Below, piece after piece: positions 1 to 8,673 of a stretch of DNA of 64,000 bases. The notes beneath the pieces were generated by a model that searched no databases, was not told the DNA's origin, and saw nothing but the letters and a program-made list of their open reading frames with translations. Both the position numbers and the translations under genes were made by a program. Each line of letters opens with the position of its first letter. Position 1 is the first letter of the stretch. The DNA is from CAYSWV01 sp964434865 (GTDB lineage Bacteria > Cyanobacteriota > Cyanobacteriia > Thermostichales > Thermostichaceae): NCBI GenBank assembly GCA_964434865.1, contig CAYSWV010000009.1, forward strand, positions 1 through 64,000, read 5' to 3'.

Positions 1-72
1 CCTCAGTTGCTGTCATGTCAAGGTGTAACTTAATTTCAGTTTTGTTATGTTCAATGTGTTCGGAGTTGTGTC

Positions 73-576
73 ATGAAACGTTATTTACTGGGTCTAACAT
101 CAGCCACTGTTTTATCTTGTCTAGCTCTGGCCTTGGCCCCTCAGGTGACTCAGGCTCAGTTTACAATTGATCCTAAAGGTCCCTTTATTGCTCGGGCCTT
201 TACCTCTGGTGGCTTAGCTCGGGATCATATTATTCAGGTTGGGGTTGCTGAGATTTCCCTGACAGGTCTCGACATTCAATGCCAAAACTTGAATGATGCC
301 TCTGGTGTTGTTGTTCGTAACCAAGACGGTAAACTACTAGCCTCAACCGATGGACCAGGTACCATTGATGTTGAAAACACCAAGATCACCATTGAGTTTG
401 AGGGTACAGCTGAACCGGGTGACACCCTCAATGTTGATATCGAGGGTATTGTCTTCAATCAAGATGGTGGTGTCACACTATACTACGTATCAGCAATGAA
501 TCCTGATGTTCCTGGTGGCTCTGTACCTGTTGGTACCGCTCGGGTGATCACGCCTGACCGCTCAGGTAGCAACTAA
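73..576 (+). CDS. secreted protein of unknown function
   Basis: A 167-residue protein with a clear Sec signal peptide (MKR followed by a hydrophobic stretch ending near residue 28 at TQA-QF), so it is exported. The mature part is rich in Gly, Val, Asp and Thr and looks all-beta, with one Cys (around residue 75). I recognise no domain or catalytic motif. The ATG at 73 puts the signal peptide at the extreme N-terminus. A hairpin terminator follows at 601-642, so it is probably a single-gene transcript. Signal peptide and length are seen; extracytoplasmic location is inferred. Confidence 0.75.
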   Translation: MKRYLLGLTSATVLSCLALALAPQVTQAQFTIDPKGPFIARAFTSGGLARDHIIQVGVAEISLTGLDIQCQNLNDASGVVVRNQDGKLLASTDGPGTIDVENTKITIEFEGTAEPGDTLNVDIEGIVFNQDGGVTLYYVSAMNPDVPGGSVPVGTARVITPDRSGSN

Positions 577-600
577 TTCGAGATCCTTAAACTATTCATC

Positions 601-642
601 CCACCAAGCTTAGTTATACAGCTGTGTTTGGTGGTTTTTTTT
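601..642 (+). terminator. rho-independent terminator
   Basis: A 9-bp stem, CCACCAAGC pairing with GTTTGGTGG (one G-T wobble), with a 16-nt loop and immediately followed by eight T residues (635-642). It lies 25 bp after the stop codon of the secreted protein gene and is the best intrinsic terminator in the window. Confidence 0.85.
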
Positions 643-787
643 AGCTTGAGGCTGGCTAGGCTATCTCATAAGTCTAGTCTTTTTATTAAGATTATTATTG
701 TTCATCAAGGTAGGGTATTCTTGTTAAGTTTATTAAGGTTTGTCGATTACGATACTTTACTCCTCGTAATTATATGTTAATTTACTT

Positions 788-1681
788 ATGTATAATTTTA
801 CTCAACCTCCTCAGCAACCTATGAAACGATTAACTAAAGCTGTAAGAGTTGGACTGCGTTGGATCGTTCCTCCAGCTCTGGTCTGTATAGGATTTGGGTA
901 TCTGTATCACCAACTCCAGGCCATAGAACAATCAACCAAGATAGATACTTATATGACTCAGGTCACCGATTTGATGCAGTCGGAGCCTACTGATCAGAAA
1001 ATGGTGAGAGCCTGGACGTTGACAACGTTGGGTAGGGTGGATGGCGCAGTTAGGGGAGATGTGGTTCGTTTTCTCTCTGAAACAGGTTGGCTTCAATCGA
1101 TGTCATTAGATACAGCTCGGCTGCGTAAAGCAAATCTACAACGACTCAATTTAACTGGAGTTCAACTTCCAGGAGCTGATCTTCATTTAGTCAATCTGAC
1201 TTTAAGTGATCTAACGCAAGCTAATCTCAGTCAAGCTCAACTCACCGATGCAAAGTTTGTTGCTGCCAATTTCATCATGGCTGATCTGAGTGGAGCCGAC
1301 TGCCAAAGTTCAGATTTTAGTGGGGCTGACTTTCAACAAGCCAATCTAGAGCAGAGTGATTTCAGCAAGGCTAACCTTTATGGTGCCAACTTAATGTTTG
1401 TAAACTTGAAAGGCTCTTACATGCAAGCTGCTAATTTGCGTCGGAGTATCCTACGAGGATCAGATTTAGCAGGTGTTGATTTTGAGAAGGCTAATTTGGA
1501 ACAGGCTGATCTAAGTGGATCCAATCTAGTTGGTGCTAACTTAACCGGGACCAACCTCAAAGAAGCGATGTTTTATGATGCCTACTACGATGACGAAACT
1601 CAGTTCCCTTCAGGCTTTGATCCTATTGCAGCCGGTATGAGAAAAGCAACTTCTGAAGCCGCAGATGCTTCGGTTGAGTAA
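788..1681 (+). CDS. membrane-anchored pentapeptide-repeat protein
   Basis: A 297-residue protein. Residues about 26-41 form one hydrophobic segment after a basic N-terminus, consistent with a signal anchor. From about residue 115 to 265 it is built of A(D/N)LXX pentapeptides (for example SGADF, EQANL, VGANL), which fold as a right-handed quadrilateral beta helix. The region between, about 45-110, is helical and unfamiliar. Such proteins are abundant in cyanobacteria and mostly of unknown role. The ATG at 788 has no obvious Shine-Dalgarno; the in-frame ATG at 821 (Met12) would keep the anchor and is an alternative start. Confidence 0.85.
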   Translation: MYNFTQPPQQPMKRLTKAVRVGLRWIVPPALVCIGFGYLYHQLQAIEQSTKIDTYMTQVTDLMQSEPTDQKMVRAWTLTTLGRVDGAVRGDVVRFLSETGWLQSMSLDTARLRKANLQRLNLTGVQLPGADLHLVNLTLSDLTQANLSQAQLTDAKFVAANFIMADLSGADCQSSDFSGADFQQANLEQSDFSKANLYGANLMFVNLKGSYMQAANLRRSILRGSDLAGVDFEKANLEQADLSGSNLVGANLTGTNLKEAMFYDAYYDDETQFPSGFDPIAAGMRKATSEAADASVE

Positions 1682-1706
1682 CCCCTAGTACTGAAGAGTG
1701 ACATCA

Positions 1707-1740
1707 AGCAGGAGACTAGGTTAGGACGGTGCCTCCTGCT
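1707..1740. terminator. possible bidirectional stem-loop terminator
   Basis: A perfect 8-bp inverted repeat, AGCAGGAG (1707-1714) and CTCCTGCT (1733-1740), with an 18-nt loop. It lies in the 70-bp space between the convergent pentapeptide gene and chlP. No T-run follows on either strand, so it may be only a transcript-end hairpin. Confidence 0.4.
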
Positions 1741-1751
1741 ATAACTGAACT

Positions 1752-2993
1752 TTAGGGTGCTAGAGCATTCCCACGAATTAAACTACCTAGAGTCTTAGCT
1801 GTCACCTTGAGCTGCACCCAAGGATTCATGGGTACAACAGTTTTGTAAAGATAACTATCAAATGTCATCTTCTGAACATCTTGATCAGCACACATCTCTA
1901 CAAAGGCTTCACGAGTCGCATTTGAACGGTAAAAAACTCGTTGCAAGATGTCTAACACTCGGTAGGTCATTCCATACTGCCGATCCCATTTCTTAATGTA
2001 AGACTTCAAATCAGCTTCCATCGGAATCCGTTGGGTGCGTTGATAAGCTTCAACAATTGTCTCGGCACACATCCGTCCTGATTTAGCTGCAAAGTAGATC
2101 CCTTCACCAGAAGATTTAGTCACATAGCCCGCGGCATCACCCACTAATGTAGCTCGTCCCACTACTCGACGGGGCCGAGGATGCTCGGGAATGGGATGAG
2201 CTTCAATTTTAATCACCTTACCCCCACGGATCCGCTCAGCTGCTCGAGATCGAATGCCAGCTTGTAACCTCTGGATCATGGCTTGGTTTTTGTGCATGGT
2301 GCCTGTGCCTACAGCTACATGGTTCGATTTTGGAAACACCCAAGCATAGAAATCAGGTGAGACATCATCGCCTACATACATTTCAGCCAGATCTTCGTAA
2401 TAGGCCATTTTGTCGTCTGGAATCTTAATGCGCTCTTGAAAAGCAATAGCGTAGTTATAATCGCCAGCATCAATAGCATCAGCCACTTTAGAGTGAGCTC
2501 CATCAGCCCCAATGACGACATCAACTTCTAATTGGGCAGGCCGTCCTGCTCCTTTTTGACCTGGCTCAAGCTCAGAGTAATCATAGTAGTTCAAAATATA
2601 AGGTTCATTGGGATTTTGAGGGTTGCTGGGTAACTCAATCCCCATCACCTTGCCGTTGATCAAGTGAGCGCCTAGACTTTGAGCTCGGTTACGTAAAAAT
2701 CCATCTAGTATCTCCCGCCGACACATGCCAATGTATTCATCCTGGTTGTCAAGTGCAATGTCTACCTCATAGTTAGAGGGTGAGATCATCTTCATTTTCC
2801 GAACCTTGCGGTCAATGATCTCGGGAGGCAGTTCAAATTCTGACACCATGCACAGAGGAATGGCCCCTCCACAAGGCTTAGCGTTATCCAGTTTTCGCTC
2901 AAATAAATAGGTTTCAATTCCAGCTTTGGCTAACACTTCAGCGGCAGAAGATCCAGCGGGACCTCCTCCCACAACTGCAACTCTCAATGTCAA
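1752..2993 (-). CDS. chlP: geranylgeranyl reductase
   Basis: FAD-dependent reductase that saturates three double bonds of the geranylgeranyl chain to phytyl, for chlorophyll and tocopherol/phylloquinone side chains, with NADPH, at the thylakoid. 413 residues is normal for cyanobacterial ChlP. The N-terminal Rossmann motif VVGGGPAGSSA (residues 7-17), an acidic-basic FER after the second strand, the CGGAIP segment and GDAAGYVTKSSGEG near residue 290 all match. The start is TTG at 2993: the N-terminus MTLRVAVVG is the family's usual one, and a strong AAAGGAGA Shine-Dalgarno lies 7 bases upstream; no nearby ATG fits. Monocistronic, convergent with the pentapeptide gene. Confidence 0.95.
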   Translation of the reverse strand: MTLRVAVVGGGPAGSSAAEVLAKAGIETYLFERKLDNAKPCGGAIPLCMVSEFELPPEIIDRKVRKMKMISPSNYEVDIALDNQDEYIGMCRREILDGFLRNRAQSLGAHLINGKVMGIELPSNPQNPNEPYILNYYDYSELEPGQKGAGRPAQLEVDVVIGADGAHSKVADAIDAGDYNYAIAFQERIKIPDDKMAYYEDLAEMYVGDDVSPDFYAWVFPKSNHVAVGTGTMHKNQAMIQRLQAGIRSRAAERIRGGKVIKIEAHPIPEHPRPRRVVGRATLVGDAAGYVTKSSGEGIYFAAKSGRMCAETIVEAYQRTQRIPMEADLKSYIKKWDRQYGMTYRVLDILQRVFYRSNATREAFVEMCADQDVQKMTFDSYLYKTVVPMNPWVQLKVTAKTLGSLIRGNALAP

Positions 2994-3000
2994 GGCTCTA

Positions 3001-3008
3001 TCTCCTTT
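3001..3008 (-). promoter_or_regulatory. ribosome binding site that fixes the chlP TTG start
   Basis: On the minus strand AAAGGAGA precedes the TTG at 2993 by 7 nucleotides. It is the feature that supports a TTG start for chlP. Confidence 0.75.
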
Positions 3009-3201
3009 GCAAGTTAAATTAAGGTAAAAACAGCAGATGCCGTCCCACAGATCCAGTCCATTCCTAGGTAGATCTGCTTCCTGAAACTAGCGGCATCGTA
3101 CCATAGGTTTTTTTAAGAGCTAGACTTCTGTGACAAAGTTTATCGATCTTGTTAAGAGTTATCAAATAATGTCTGATCGTGGACCGTCTTGAAGGTGGCA
3201 T

Positions 3202-3561
3202 TCAGTCACAGGTCTTCAATATCCAAGAAGCTGCCCCTGTGCTCTCAATCTCACAGATTTGTTGGTTTCTGATCCGGTAAGCCTGACCTGCAGCAGGATA
3301 GGTCCAATACACCAAACAACTGTCTTGTCCCTGGCCTTGACAATTAACAAATTGAGTTTCGCCAGGTTGCATTGTGTAGCTGTGGTAGGGCACTTCACCA
3401 GCAGTATCTTCACCATGGAATGAATACACCAAAAAGGCTGTAGAGGTGGTGTTGGCTATTTGGGCTGTGATCCAATTTCCATCTTCAGGTTGGGCTAAAG
3501 CCGTAGATACCATCACTAAAACTGAGCCTAATCCACTACCTAACCCCCAAACTCGAACCAT
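3202..3561 (-). CDS. small secreted Cys-containing protein
   Basis: 119 residues with a signal peptide ending near residue 23 (VSTALA-QP). The mature part has four Cys (about 74, 82, 103 and 118), compatible with two disulfides in the periplasm, and a beta-rich pattern (TTSTAFLVYSFHG). A good Shine-Dalgarno (AAGGAG, 7 bp before the ATG) supports the start. No domain recognised. It stands alone, 205 bp upstream of chlP on the same strand. Confidence 0.7.
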   Translation of the reverse strand: MVRVWGLGSGLGSVLVMVSTALAQPEDGNWITAQIANTTSTAFLVYSFHGEDTAGEVPYHSYTMQPGETQFVNCQGQGQDSCLVYWTYPAAGQAYRIRNQQICEIESTGAASWILKTCD

Positions 3562-3924
3562 TGAGATCTCCTTATCCTTTAAGCATCTTACTGTGATAGA
3601 AGTTTATTTTGATCGTTACGATCTGCAAATCGAATCAGCTGTAATCACTGAAACTGACCCCATGGCTCAGCTACGGTCGATCTCCTAGACCACTTTGACA
3701 ATCTAATCTGTATAAGAGCTAAACCCCAGATTAAACAGGCTGCTGTGATCGGAAAAGGAGCCATCCATTTGATCATGCTAAGGCCTCAGCAATCCATAAC
3801 TTTCCTTTGAGTATTCTGCAGAGAGCCCGACTTTGCTGTGATATCTATCAGCCCTAAGCTGTGATCAGCTACCGTTCACTAGGCACAGAGTACGCTGTAA
3901 GTCTCTATTCACTATCTTCCAAGT
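3562..3924. other. intergenic, no gene seen
   Basis: About 360 bp between the small secreted protein (start) and the aldehyde oxidoreductase gene (stop). I see no tRNA, convincing hairpin or conserved small ORF here. Confidence 0.5.
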
Positions 3925-6645
3925 CTAGTGATCTATAGATTGTGAGGCTTGGATAGCTGTCCAAATGGCTTCTGGTGTCATCGGTAAGCGAGTCATCCTA
4001 ATTCCTATAGCATCGTAAATAGCATTAGCAATAGCAGGTGCGGTGCAGTTTGTGGTAATTTCACCCACCCCTTTAGCCCCAAAGGGACCATAGGGATCTG
4101 CCTCTTCAATTAAGATGATTTGCATAGAAGGTATTTCAGCAGCTGTAGGAATGCGGTAGGTCCGAAAGGAGGGATTTAAGATACGACCGTGTTGATCAAA
4201 CACCAGAGATTCGGTCAAAGCATAGCCAATCCCCATCACAATACCTCCAGTTGCTTGCCCTTCACACATTCGAGGATTAATGGCTTGCCCTAGATCAATA
4301 GCTTGAACACAGTTTAGAATCCTCACTTTACCGGTCTCAATGTCCACTTCAACTTCAACACCTTGAACAGCAAATGTCAAAGATGACTCATCAGCTGTGT
4401 ACATTGTCGTCGCAACTAAGGGGTGCTCAAGAGTTTGAGCCAGGTCACTTAAGGTCATCTCACTATGAGGGGATCGGAGCTTTCTTGATTCCAAAATGAT
4501 GTCTTGAGGTTGACACTGTAAAACTGTTGCAGCCTGAGATCTAATCTGATCTTGAAGCAACTCTGCAGCTTGTTTGACCGATTGACCCGTGATATACATG
4601 GTGGCTGAAGCATAGGACCCTGCATCAAAAGGCGTTAATTGGGTATCAGCGGCAATGAGTTCAATATCTCCAACTGCTATCCCTAATAGTTGAGCCGCAA
4701 TTTGTCTGAGGCTAGTATCTGATCCGGTCCCAACATCTACTGAACCTGTTTTTAAGATAACGGATCCCTGAGGTGTCAATGATAACTCCACCCCGGCTGC
4801 ATGAATCTTAGATAATCCACTGCCCTGCATAGAGACAGCAAATCCAATGCCGCGTTTGAGACATCCATTCTGTTTTGAAGATGTGGGTTTCAAAGCTTGG
4901 ACAACCTGGTCTAAACATTGATCGAGAGCATAACTGCCAATGAGATTAAAGTGATCTTCAGTTTGACCCAGCTGCAGCGAATCGCCTGGACGAATTAAAT
5001 TTTGACAACGTAGTTCAATGGGATCTAAGCCTAATTGAATCGCAGCTTCATCCATTTGGGATTCCAATGCAAACGCACCTTGAGTGACGCCGTACCCTCT
5101 AAAAGCTCCTGCTGGCATGGTATTTGTGTACACACAATAGCCTTTAAATCGCTTATGAGGACATCGGTAAAGACCCAAGGAAGCATACCCTGTTAAAAAA
5201 GTAACAGTAGGCCCGTGATTGCCATAAGCTCCTGTATTAGCAATAACCTCCATGTCTTGAGCTACTAGGGTGCCATTAGCTTTGATCCCTGTTTTCAAAC
5301 GGATTTGCATTGCATGTCGGCTATTCGTAGCGGTAAATTCTTCATGCCGGGTTAAAACCCACTGAACAGGTCGACCGGTAACTAACGTTGCCCAAGCACA
5401 CAGATCCTCAGTTAGAATCTCCTGTTTATTACCAAATCCACCTCCAATCTTACCTTTTATCACTCGAATAGTTTCTATTGGTCTATTGAAAATCTTGGCT
5501 AATAAGCGCTGGCAGTGAAAAGGGACTTGAGTGCTGGATCTGAGCGTAAGTACACCCTGATCATCAAGCCAGGCGGTACTACTATGGGGTTCAAGGTGGC
5601 AATGCTGCACAGCTGGTACCTGGTAACACTGTTCAATAACATAATCAGCAGATGCAAAACCTTGTTCTAAATCGCCTTCTTCAAACACGACTTGAGCTGC
5701 TATATTATGTTGCGGGTCAGCAATTTGGCTAGATTCAGTCTCATCATGGATTACCACTGCCCCAGTCATCGCTTCAGTTGGATCTAAAACATGAGGTAAA
5801 ATCTCATACTCAACCTCAATTAATCCACAAGCTTTGATAGCAATAGTTTCAGACTCAGCCACCACCGCCGCGACTCGATCGCCGCAATACCGAACTTTAT
5901 AATCTAATAGGTAATGGTCTAAAGGATCGGGCTCAGGATCAGCATGACCTGCCGTGGTGTAGGCCTGTCTAGGAGCCATATCAGGCGTTAATACAGCATG
6001 AACTCCGTCTAAAGCCAGAGCAGCTTTGGTATGAATAGCTTTAATCAAGGCATGGGCATGCGGAGATCGGATAACCTTTAGATACAACAAACCCGTCATG
6101 GAAAAATCTTGAGTGTACGCAGGTTGACCGGTTACAAGTGTGGGACCATCTTGTTTGGGAATATTTTGACCTACAGGTTCGGTTGTCTTGTAATGGGAGA
6201 GGGGAGGTTCAGTACCAAGACTTTCGATAATAGCTTGATAGCCAGTACAGCGACACAGATTACCCGATAAGCTTCGACGTAGCTCAAGTTCATTTTCAAC
6301 ACCTTGTTGCAGGAGATCTCGAGTACTTAAGATCATACCTGGTGTGCAAAATCCACATTGAAAGCCTTGTCCATTCAAAAAAGCTTGCTGAACAGGGTCA
6401 AGCTGTCCATGTTGGCTCAATCCTTCTATAGTAATAATGGGTTGATCCTGACAGCGGTGAGCTGGATACAGACAGCTTTGGACTGGCTGATGATTGATTA
6501 AGACCGTACAGGCACCACAGTCCCCAGTGCTACAACCCTGACGAGATCCAACCCAACCCAAAGCTCTCAAAAGACTGAGTAAACTTTGGCCAGGCTCAAT
6601 GAGGTGTTGATAGAGTTGACCATTGATCCAAAAGCTGGCCATCAT
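3925..6645 (-). CDS. FAD-less molybdenum aldehyde oxidoreductase (MOP type)
   Basis: Xanthine-oxidase-family hydroxylase, probably oxidising an aldehyde or N-heterocycle with molybdopterin. One 906-residue chain fuses a plant-type [2Fe-2S] domain (Cys38, 43, 46, 58), a helical [2Fe-2S] domain (Cys97, 100, 131, 133), the a/b hammerhead and both Moco-binding domains. There is no FAD domain, so architecture and length match Desulfovibrio gigas aldehyde oxidoreductase (907 residues). GGGFGNKQ, PAGAFRGYGV and GVGE near the C-terminus (catalytic Glu about 862) are present. The ATG overlaps the stop of the HD-GYP gene by 4 bp (ATGA), so the two are translationally coupled. Substrate and electron acceptor (perhaps ferredoxin) are unknown. 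Confidence 0.9.
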   Translation of the reverse strand: MMASFWINGQLYQHLIEPGQSLLSLLRALGWVGSRQGCSTGDCGACTVLINHQPVQSCLYPAHRCQDQPIITIEGLSQHGQLDPVQQAFLNGQGFQCGFCTPGMILSTRDLLQQGVENELELRRSLSGNLCRCTGYQAIIESLGTEPPLSHYKTTEPVGQNIPKQDGPTLVTGQPAYTQDFSMTGLLYLKVIRSPHAHALIKAIHTKAALALDGVHAVLTPDMAPRQAYTTAGHADPEPDPLDHYLLDYKVRYCGDRVAAVVAESETIAIKACGLIEVEYEILPHVLDPTEAMTGAVVIHDETESSQIADPQHNIAAQVVFEEGDLEQGFASADYVIEQCYQVPAVQHCHLEPHSSTAWLDDQGVLTLRSSTQVPFHCQRLLAKIFNRPIETIRVIKGKIGGGFGNKQEILTEDLCAWATLVTGRPVQWVLTRHEEFTATNSRHAMQIRLKTGIKANGTLVAQDMEVIANTGAYGNHGPTVTFLTGYASLGLYRCPHKRFKGYCVYTNTMPAGAFRGYGVTQGAFALESQMDEAAIQLGLDPIELRCQNLIRPGDSLQLGQTEDHFNLIGSYALDQCLDQVVQALKPTSSKQNGCLKRGIGFAVSMQGSGLSKIHAAGVELSLTPQGSVILKTGSVDVGTGSDTSLRQIAAQLLGIAVGDIELIAADTQLTPFDAGSYASATMYITGQSVKQAAELLQDQIRSQAATVLQCQPQDIILESRKLRSPHSEMTLSDLAQTLEHPLVATTMYTADESSLTFAVQGVEVEVDIETGKVRILNCVQAIDLGQAINPRMCEGQATGGIVMGIGYALTESLVFDQHGRILNPSFRTYRIPTAAEIPSMQIILIEEADPYGPFGAKGVGEITTNCTAPAIANAIYDAIGIRMTRLPMTPEAIWTAIQASQSIDH

Positions 6646-7679
6646 CGGACTTGAACAACAGCCCTATGATAGGTAGGAATAAAAGCCTTAAAGGCCTCAA
6701 CCAACTCTGGATCTCGCCAACCCTTATGGGTTTCTTCTTGCAGAATGGCCATAGATGCTTCAGGTGTAAAGGCTGGTTTGTAGGGACGTTCAGACGTTAA
6801 AGCATCAAAAATATCAATGATCTGAAACACACGGGCTAACAACGGGATATAACCTCCCTGCAATTGATCAGGGTAACCGCTGCCGTCATATCGTTCATGA
6901 TGGTGACGAATGATCGGTACAACATCTTGAACAGACCTGAGTCCTTTACAAATCTCTTCACCGATTAAAACATGAGTCTTCATGATTTCCCATTCTTCGG
7001 GGGTGTGTCGGCCTTTCTTCCCCAAAATCACATCAGGAATACCAATTTTTCCAATATCATGCAAGTAGCCAGCCCACTTTAAAGCTTTAATTTGATGTCG
7101 ACTCAAGCCCAAGAAGTGGCCAAATGAAGCTCCCATCTGAACCAGTCGCTCACAGTGGTCACCCGTGGTCGGATCTCGCTTTTCTACAGAGCGGGCAATC
7201 GCAAATAACACCTCAGCTGTATTATCTAAATCATCATTTAAATGCTTTTGATGAACTAAAGATCGAACCCGAGCTAGCATTTCCACTTGATCGAAGGGCT
7301 TAGATAAGAAATCATCAGCTCCAGCATTAATACCTTTTACTAAGCTATCTTTATCTTTTAAAGACGTGATTAAGACCACGGGGATCAGTCGAGTCTGGTC
7401 ATTCTGCTTAATTCGTTCACAAACTTCAAACCCATTGACATCAGGCATCATGACATCAAGCAGCACCAGATCCGGCCTAATATGATCAATAGCCTCTAGC
7501 GCTTCCTGACCATTAGGGGCTTCACTGACTTGGTAGCCAACAGCTCGCAAAAGCCCACTTAGATAAATGCGGCTAGTTGACTGATCATCAACAACTAATA
7601 AATGCCCAGTAGGCCCGGCGCCGTCAGCAACCACCTGAAACATTTGCAATCTTTCAAGCATCTGAGGTACTAAGGTCAT
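6642..7679 (-). CDS. response regulator with HD-GYP phosphodiesterase output
   Basis: 345 residues. The receiver domain (about 26-140) has Asp31/Asp32, phospho-acceptor Asp75 in LLDVMMPD and Lys127 in LSKPF. The output is an HD-GYP domain (about 150-340) with HD at 207-208 (YLHDIGKIGIPD) and HHERYDGSGYP at 260-270, so a functional c-di-GMP phosphodiesterase giving pGpG/GMP is expected. No sensor kinase is adjacent. It is the middle gene of a three-gene operon: 11 bp after the PHP gene and overlapping the oxidoreductase start. A GAGGAG motif lies only 2 bp before this ATG, so Met7 or Met13 could also be used. Confidence 0.92.
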   Translation of the reverse strand: MTLVPQMLERLQMFQVVADGAGPTGHLLVVDDQSTSRIYLSGLLRAVGYQVSEAPNGQEALEAIDHIRPDLVLLDVMMPDVNGFEVCERIKQNDQTRLIPVVLITSLKDKDSLVKGINAGADDFLSKPFDQVEMLARVRSLVHQKHLNDDLDNTAEVLFAIARSVEKRDPTTGDHCERLVQMGASFGHFLGLSRHQIKALKWAGYLHDIGKIGIPDVILGKKGRHTPEEWEIMKTHVLIGEEICKGLRSVQDVVPIIRHHHERYDGSGYPDQLQGGYIPLLARVFQIIDIFDALTSERPYKPAFTPEASMAILQEETHKGWRDPELVEAFKAFIPTYHRAVVQVR

Positions 7680-7690
7680 AACTCCTCTGT

Positions 7691-8356
7691 TTAGATACGG
7701 CGAGTAATCGTTGATCCATGCGAATCAGTACCACATGTTTTATATAATCCATAATGGTGGGCCAGGGCTTCAACAAGTTCAGTTTGGTGGGGACTTGGCC
7801 TCCATGGATCTGAATTTCGATAGCTGTAAAAAACTTCTAACCCATCAATACCACAGTTACCGGCTGCCGCCACTAATTCTGCCGCAGATCGACCATATCG
7901 ACAAGGGTGAGCTAATACTGCCAATCCTCCTGCAGCTTGGATAGCCGGGATCACCTCTACAGCCTCTGCACCCACCACTGAATAGCCCTGCAAGTAAGGC
8001 AACAGGGAGTCTGCATTGGGATCAAAGGCATAGCCTAAGATATGAACTTCACACCCCAGCAAGCGACAGCTAATCTCAACACCAGGCCAAATGGTTAGAT
8101 CAGAGCCTGTTACTAGCTGCCGAGCCATGCGATACCCTGCTACTGAATGATGATCTGTGATAGCTAATCCTGTAAGCTTTAGCTTCAAGGCCTGCTCAAT
8201 GACTTGCGTTGGACTCATCTGCCCATCTGAAAACTGGGTATGCATGTGAAAGTTGTACTGATAAGGACAGCTATCGGGGCCGATCCGATCTAAAACGTCC
8301 TTGAAACTCTCTAAACTAGCCAAGGAAGAGGGTTTGGATTTCACATTAGTAACCAT
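7691..8356 (-). CDS. PHP-domain metal-dependent phosphoesterase
   Basis: 221 residues. All PHP metal-ligand motifs are present: HMHTQFSDG (His37, His39, Asp44), ITDHH (Asp68-His70), GVEIS (Glu94), VHILGY (His105), LAHP (His150), LEVFY (Glu173) and GTDSHG (Asp211, His213). It resembles the TrpH/YciV group, which includes RNase AM and nucleotide 3',5'-bisphosphate phosphatases, though it is shorter than the roughly 280 residues of YciV. The ATG at 8356 is chosen over an in-frame TTG at 8362. First gene of the operon with the HD-GYP regulator and aldehyde oxidoreductase. Confidence 0.88.
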   Translation of the reverse strand: MVTNVKSKPSSLASLESFKDVLDRIGPDSCPYQYNFHMHTQFSDGQMSPTQVIEQALKLKLTGLAITDHHSVAGYRMARQLVTGSDLTIWPGVEISCRLLGCEVHILGYAFDPNADSLLPYLQGYSVVGAEAVEVIPAIQAAGGLAVLAHPCRYGRSAAELVAAAGNCGIDGLEVFYSYRNSDPWRPSPHQTELVEALAHHYGLYKTCGTDSHGSTITRRI

Positions 8357-8673
8357 AATCAAGGGTCCTAGTACTGGCGAAAGGACATTCAGCTCAGCTG
8401 GCTCAGTGTTTACCTAGCTCAAACTATAGTTAACTTACTTAATAAAACTTGTATAGATCCACCTTCTCACACGGCTTCTGTCTATCATAGACATAGAATA
8501 CTGATTCGCTATGTTTACTAGACTACATTCATGGGCTAGACTCTTAGCTCACTGGTTGATCGGCATACTGCCAGAGTCTTCAAAAAATAAGCCTTAATCG
8601 GATCTCGTAGATCTGACTAAGACCTGAAATGAAGTTGTCGACTTTATGAAGTCTTTAAAATGTGGGTTGCTCT
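8357..8673. other. intergenic, operon promoter region expected
   Basis: About 315 bp between the class V aminotransferase stop and the PHP gene start, both on the minus strand. It should contain the operon promoter, but I cannot point to a convincing -35/-10 pair and see no strong terminator. Confidence 0.4.

Noticed and set aside
5870..5885. HIP1 octamer
   Set aside because: TCGATCGC near here and GCGATCGG at about 46391 are one base off; no exact GCGATCGC was noticed.
6643..8356. Histidinol phosphatase or DNA polymerase PHP role for the first operon gene
   Set aside because: No hisN-like context and no polymerase domain; general PHP phosphoesterase is as far as the sequence goes.
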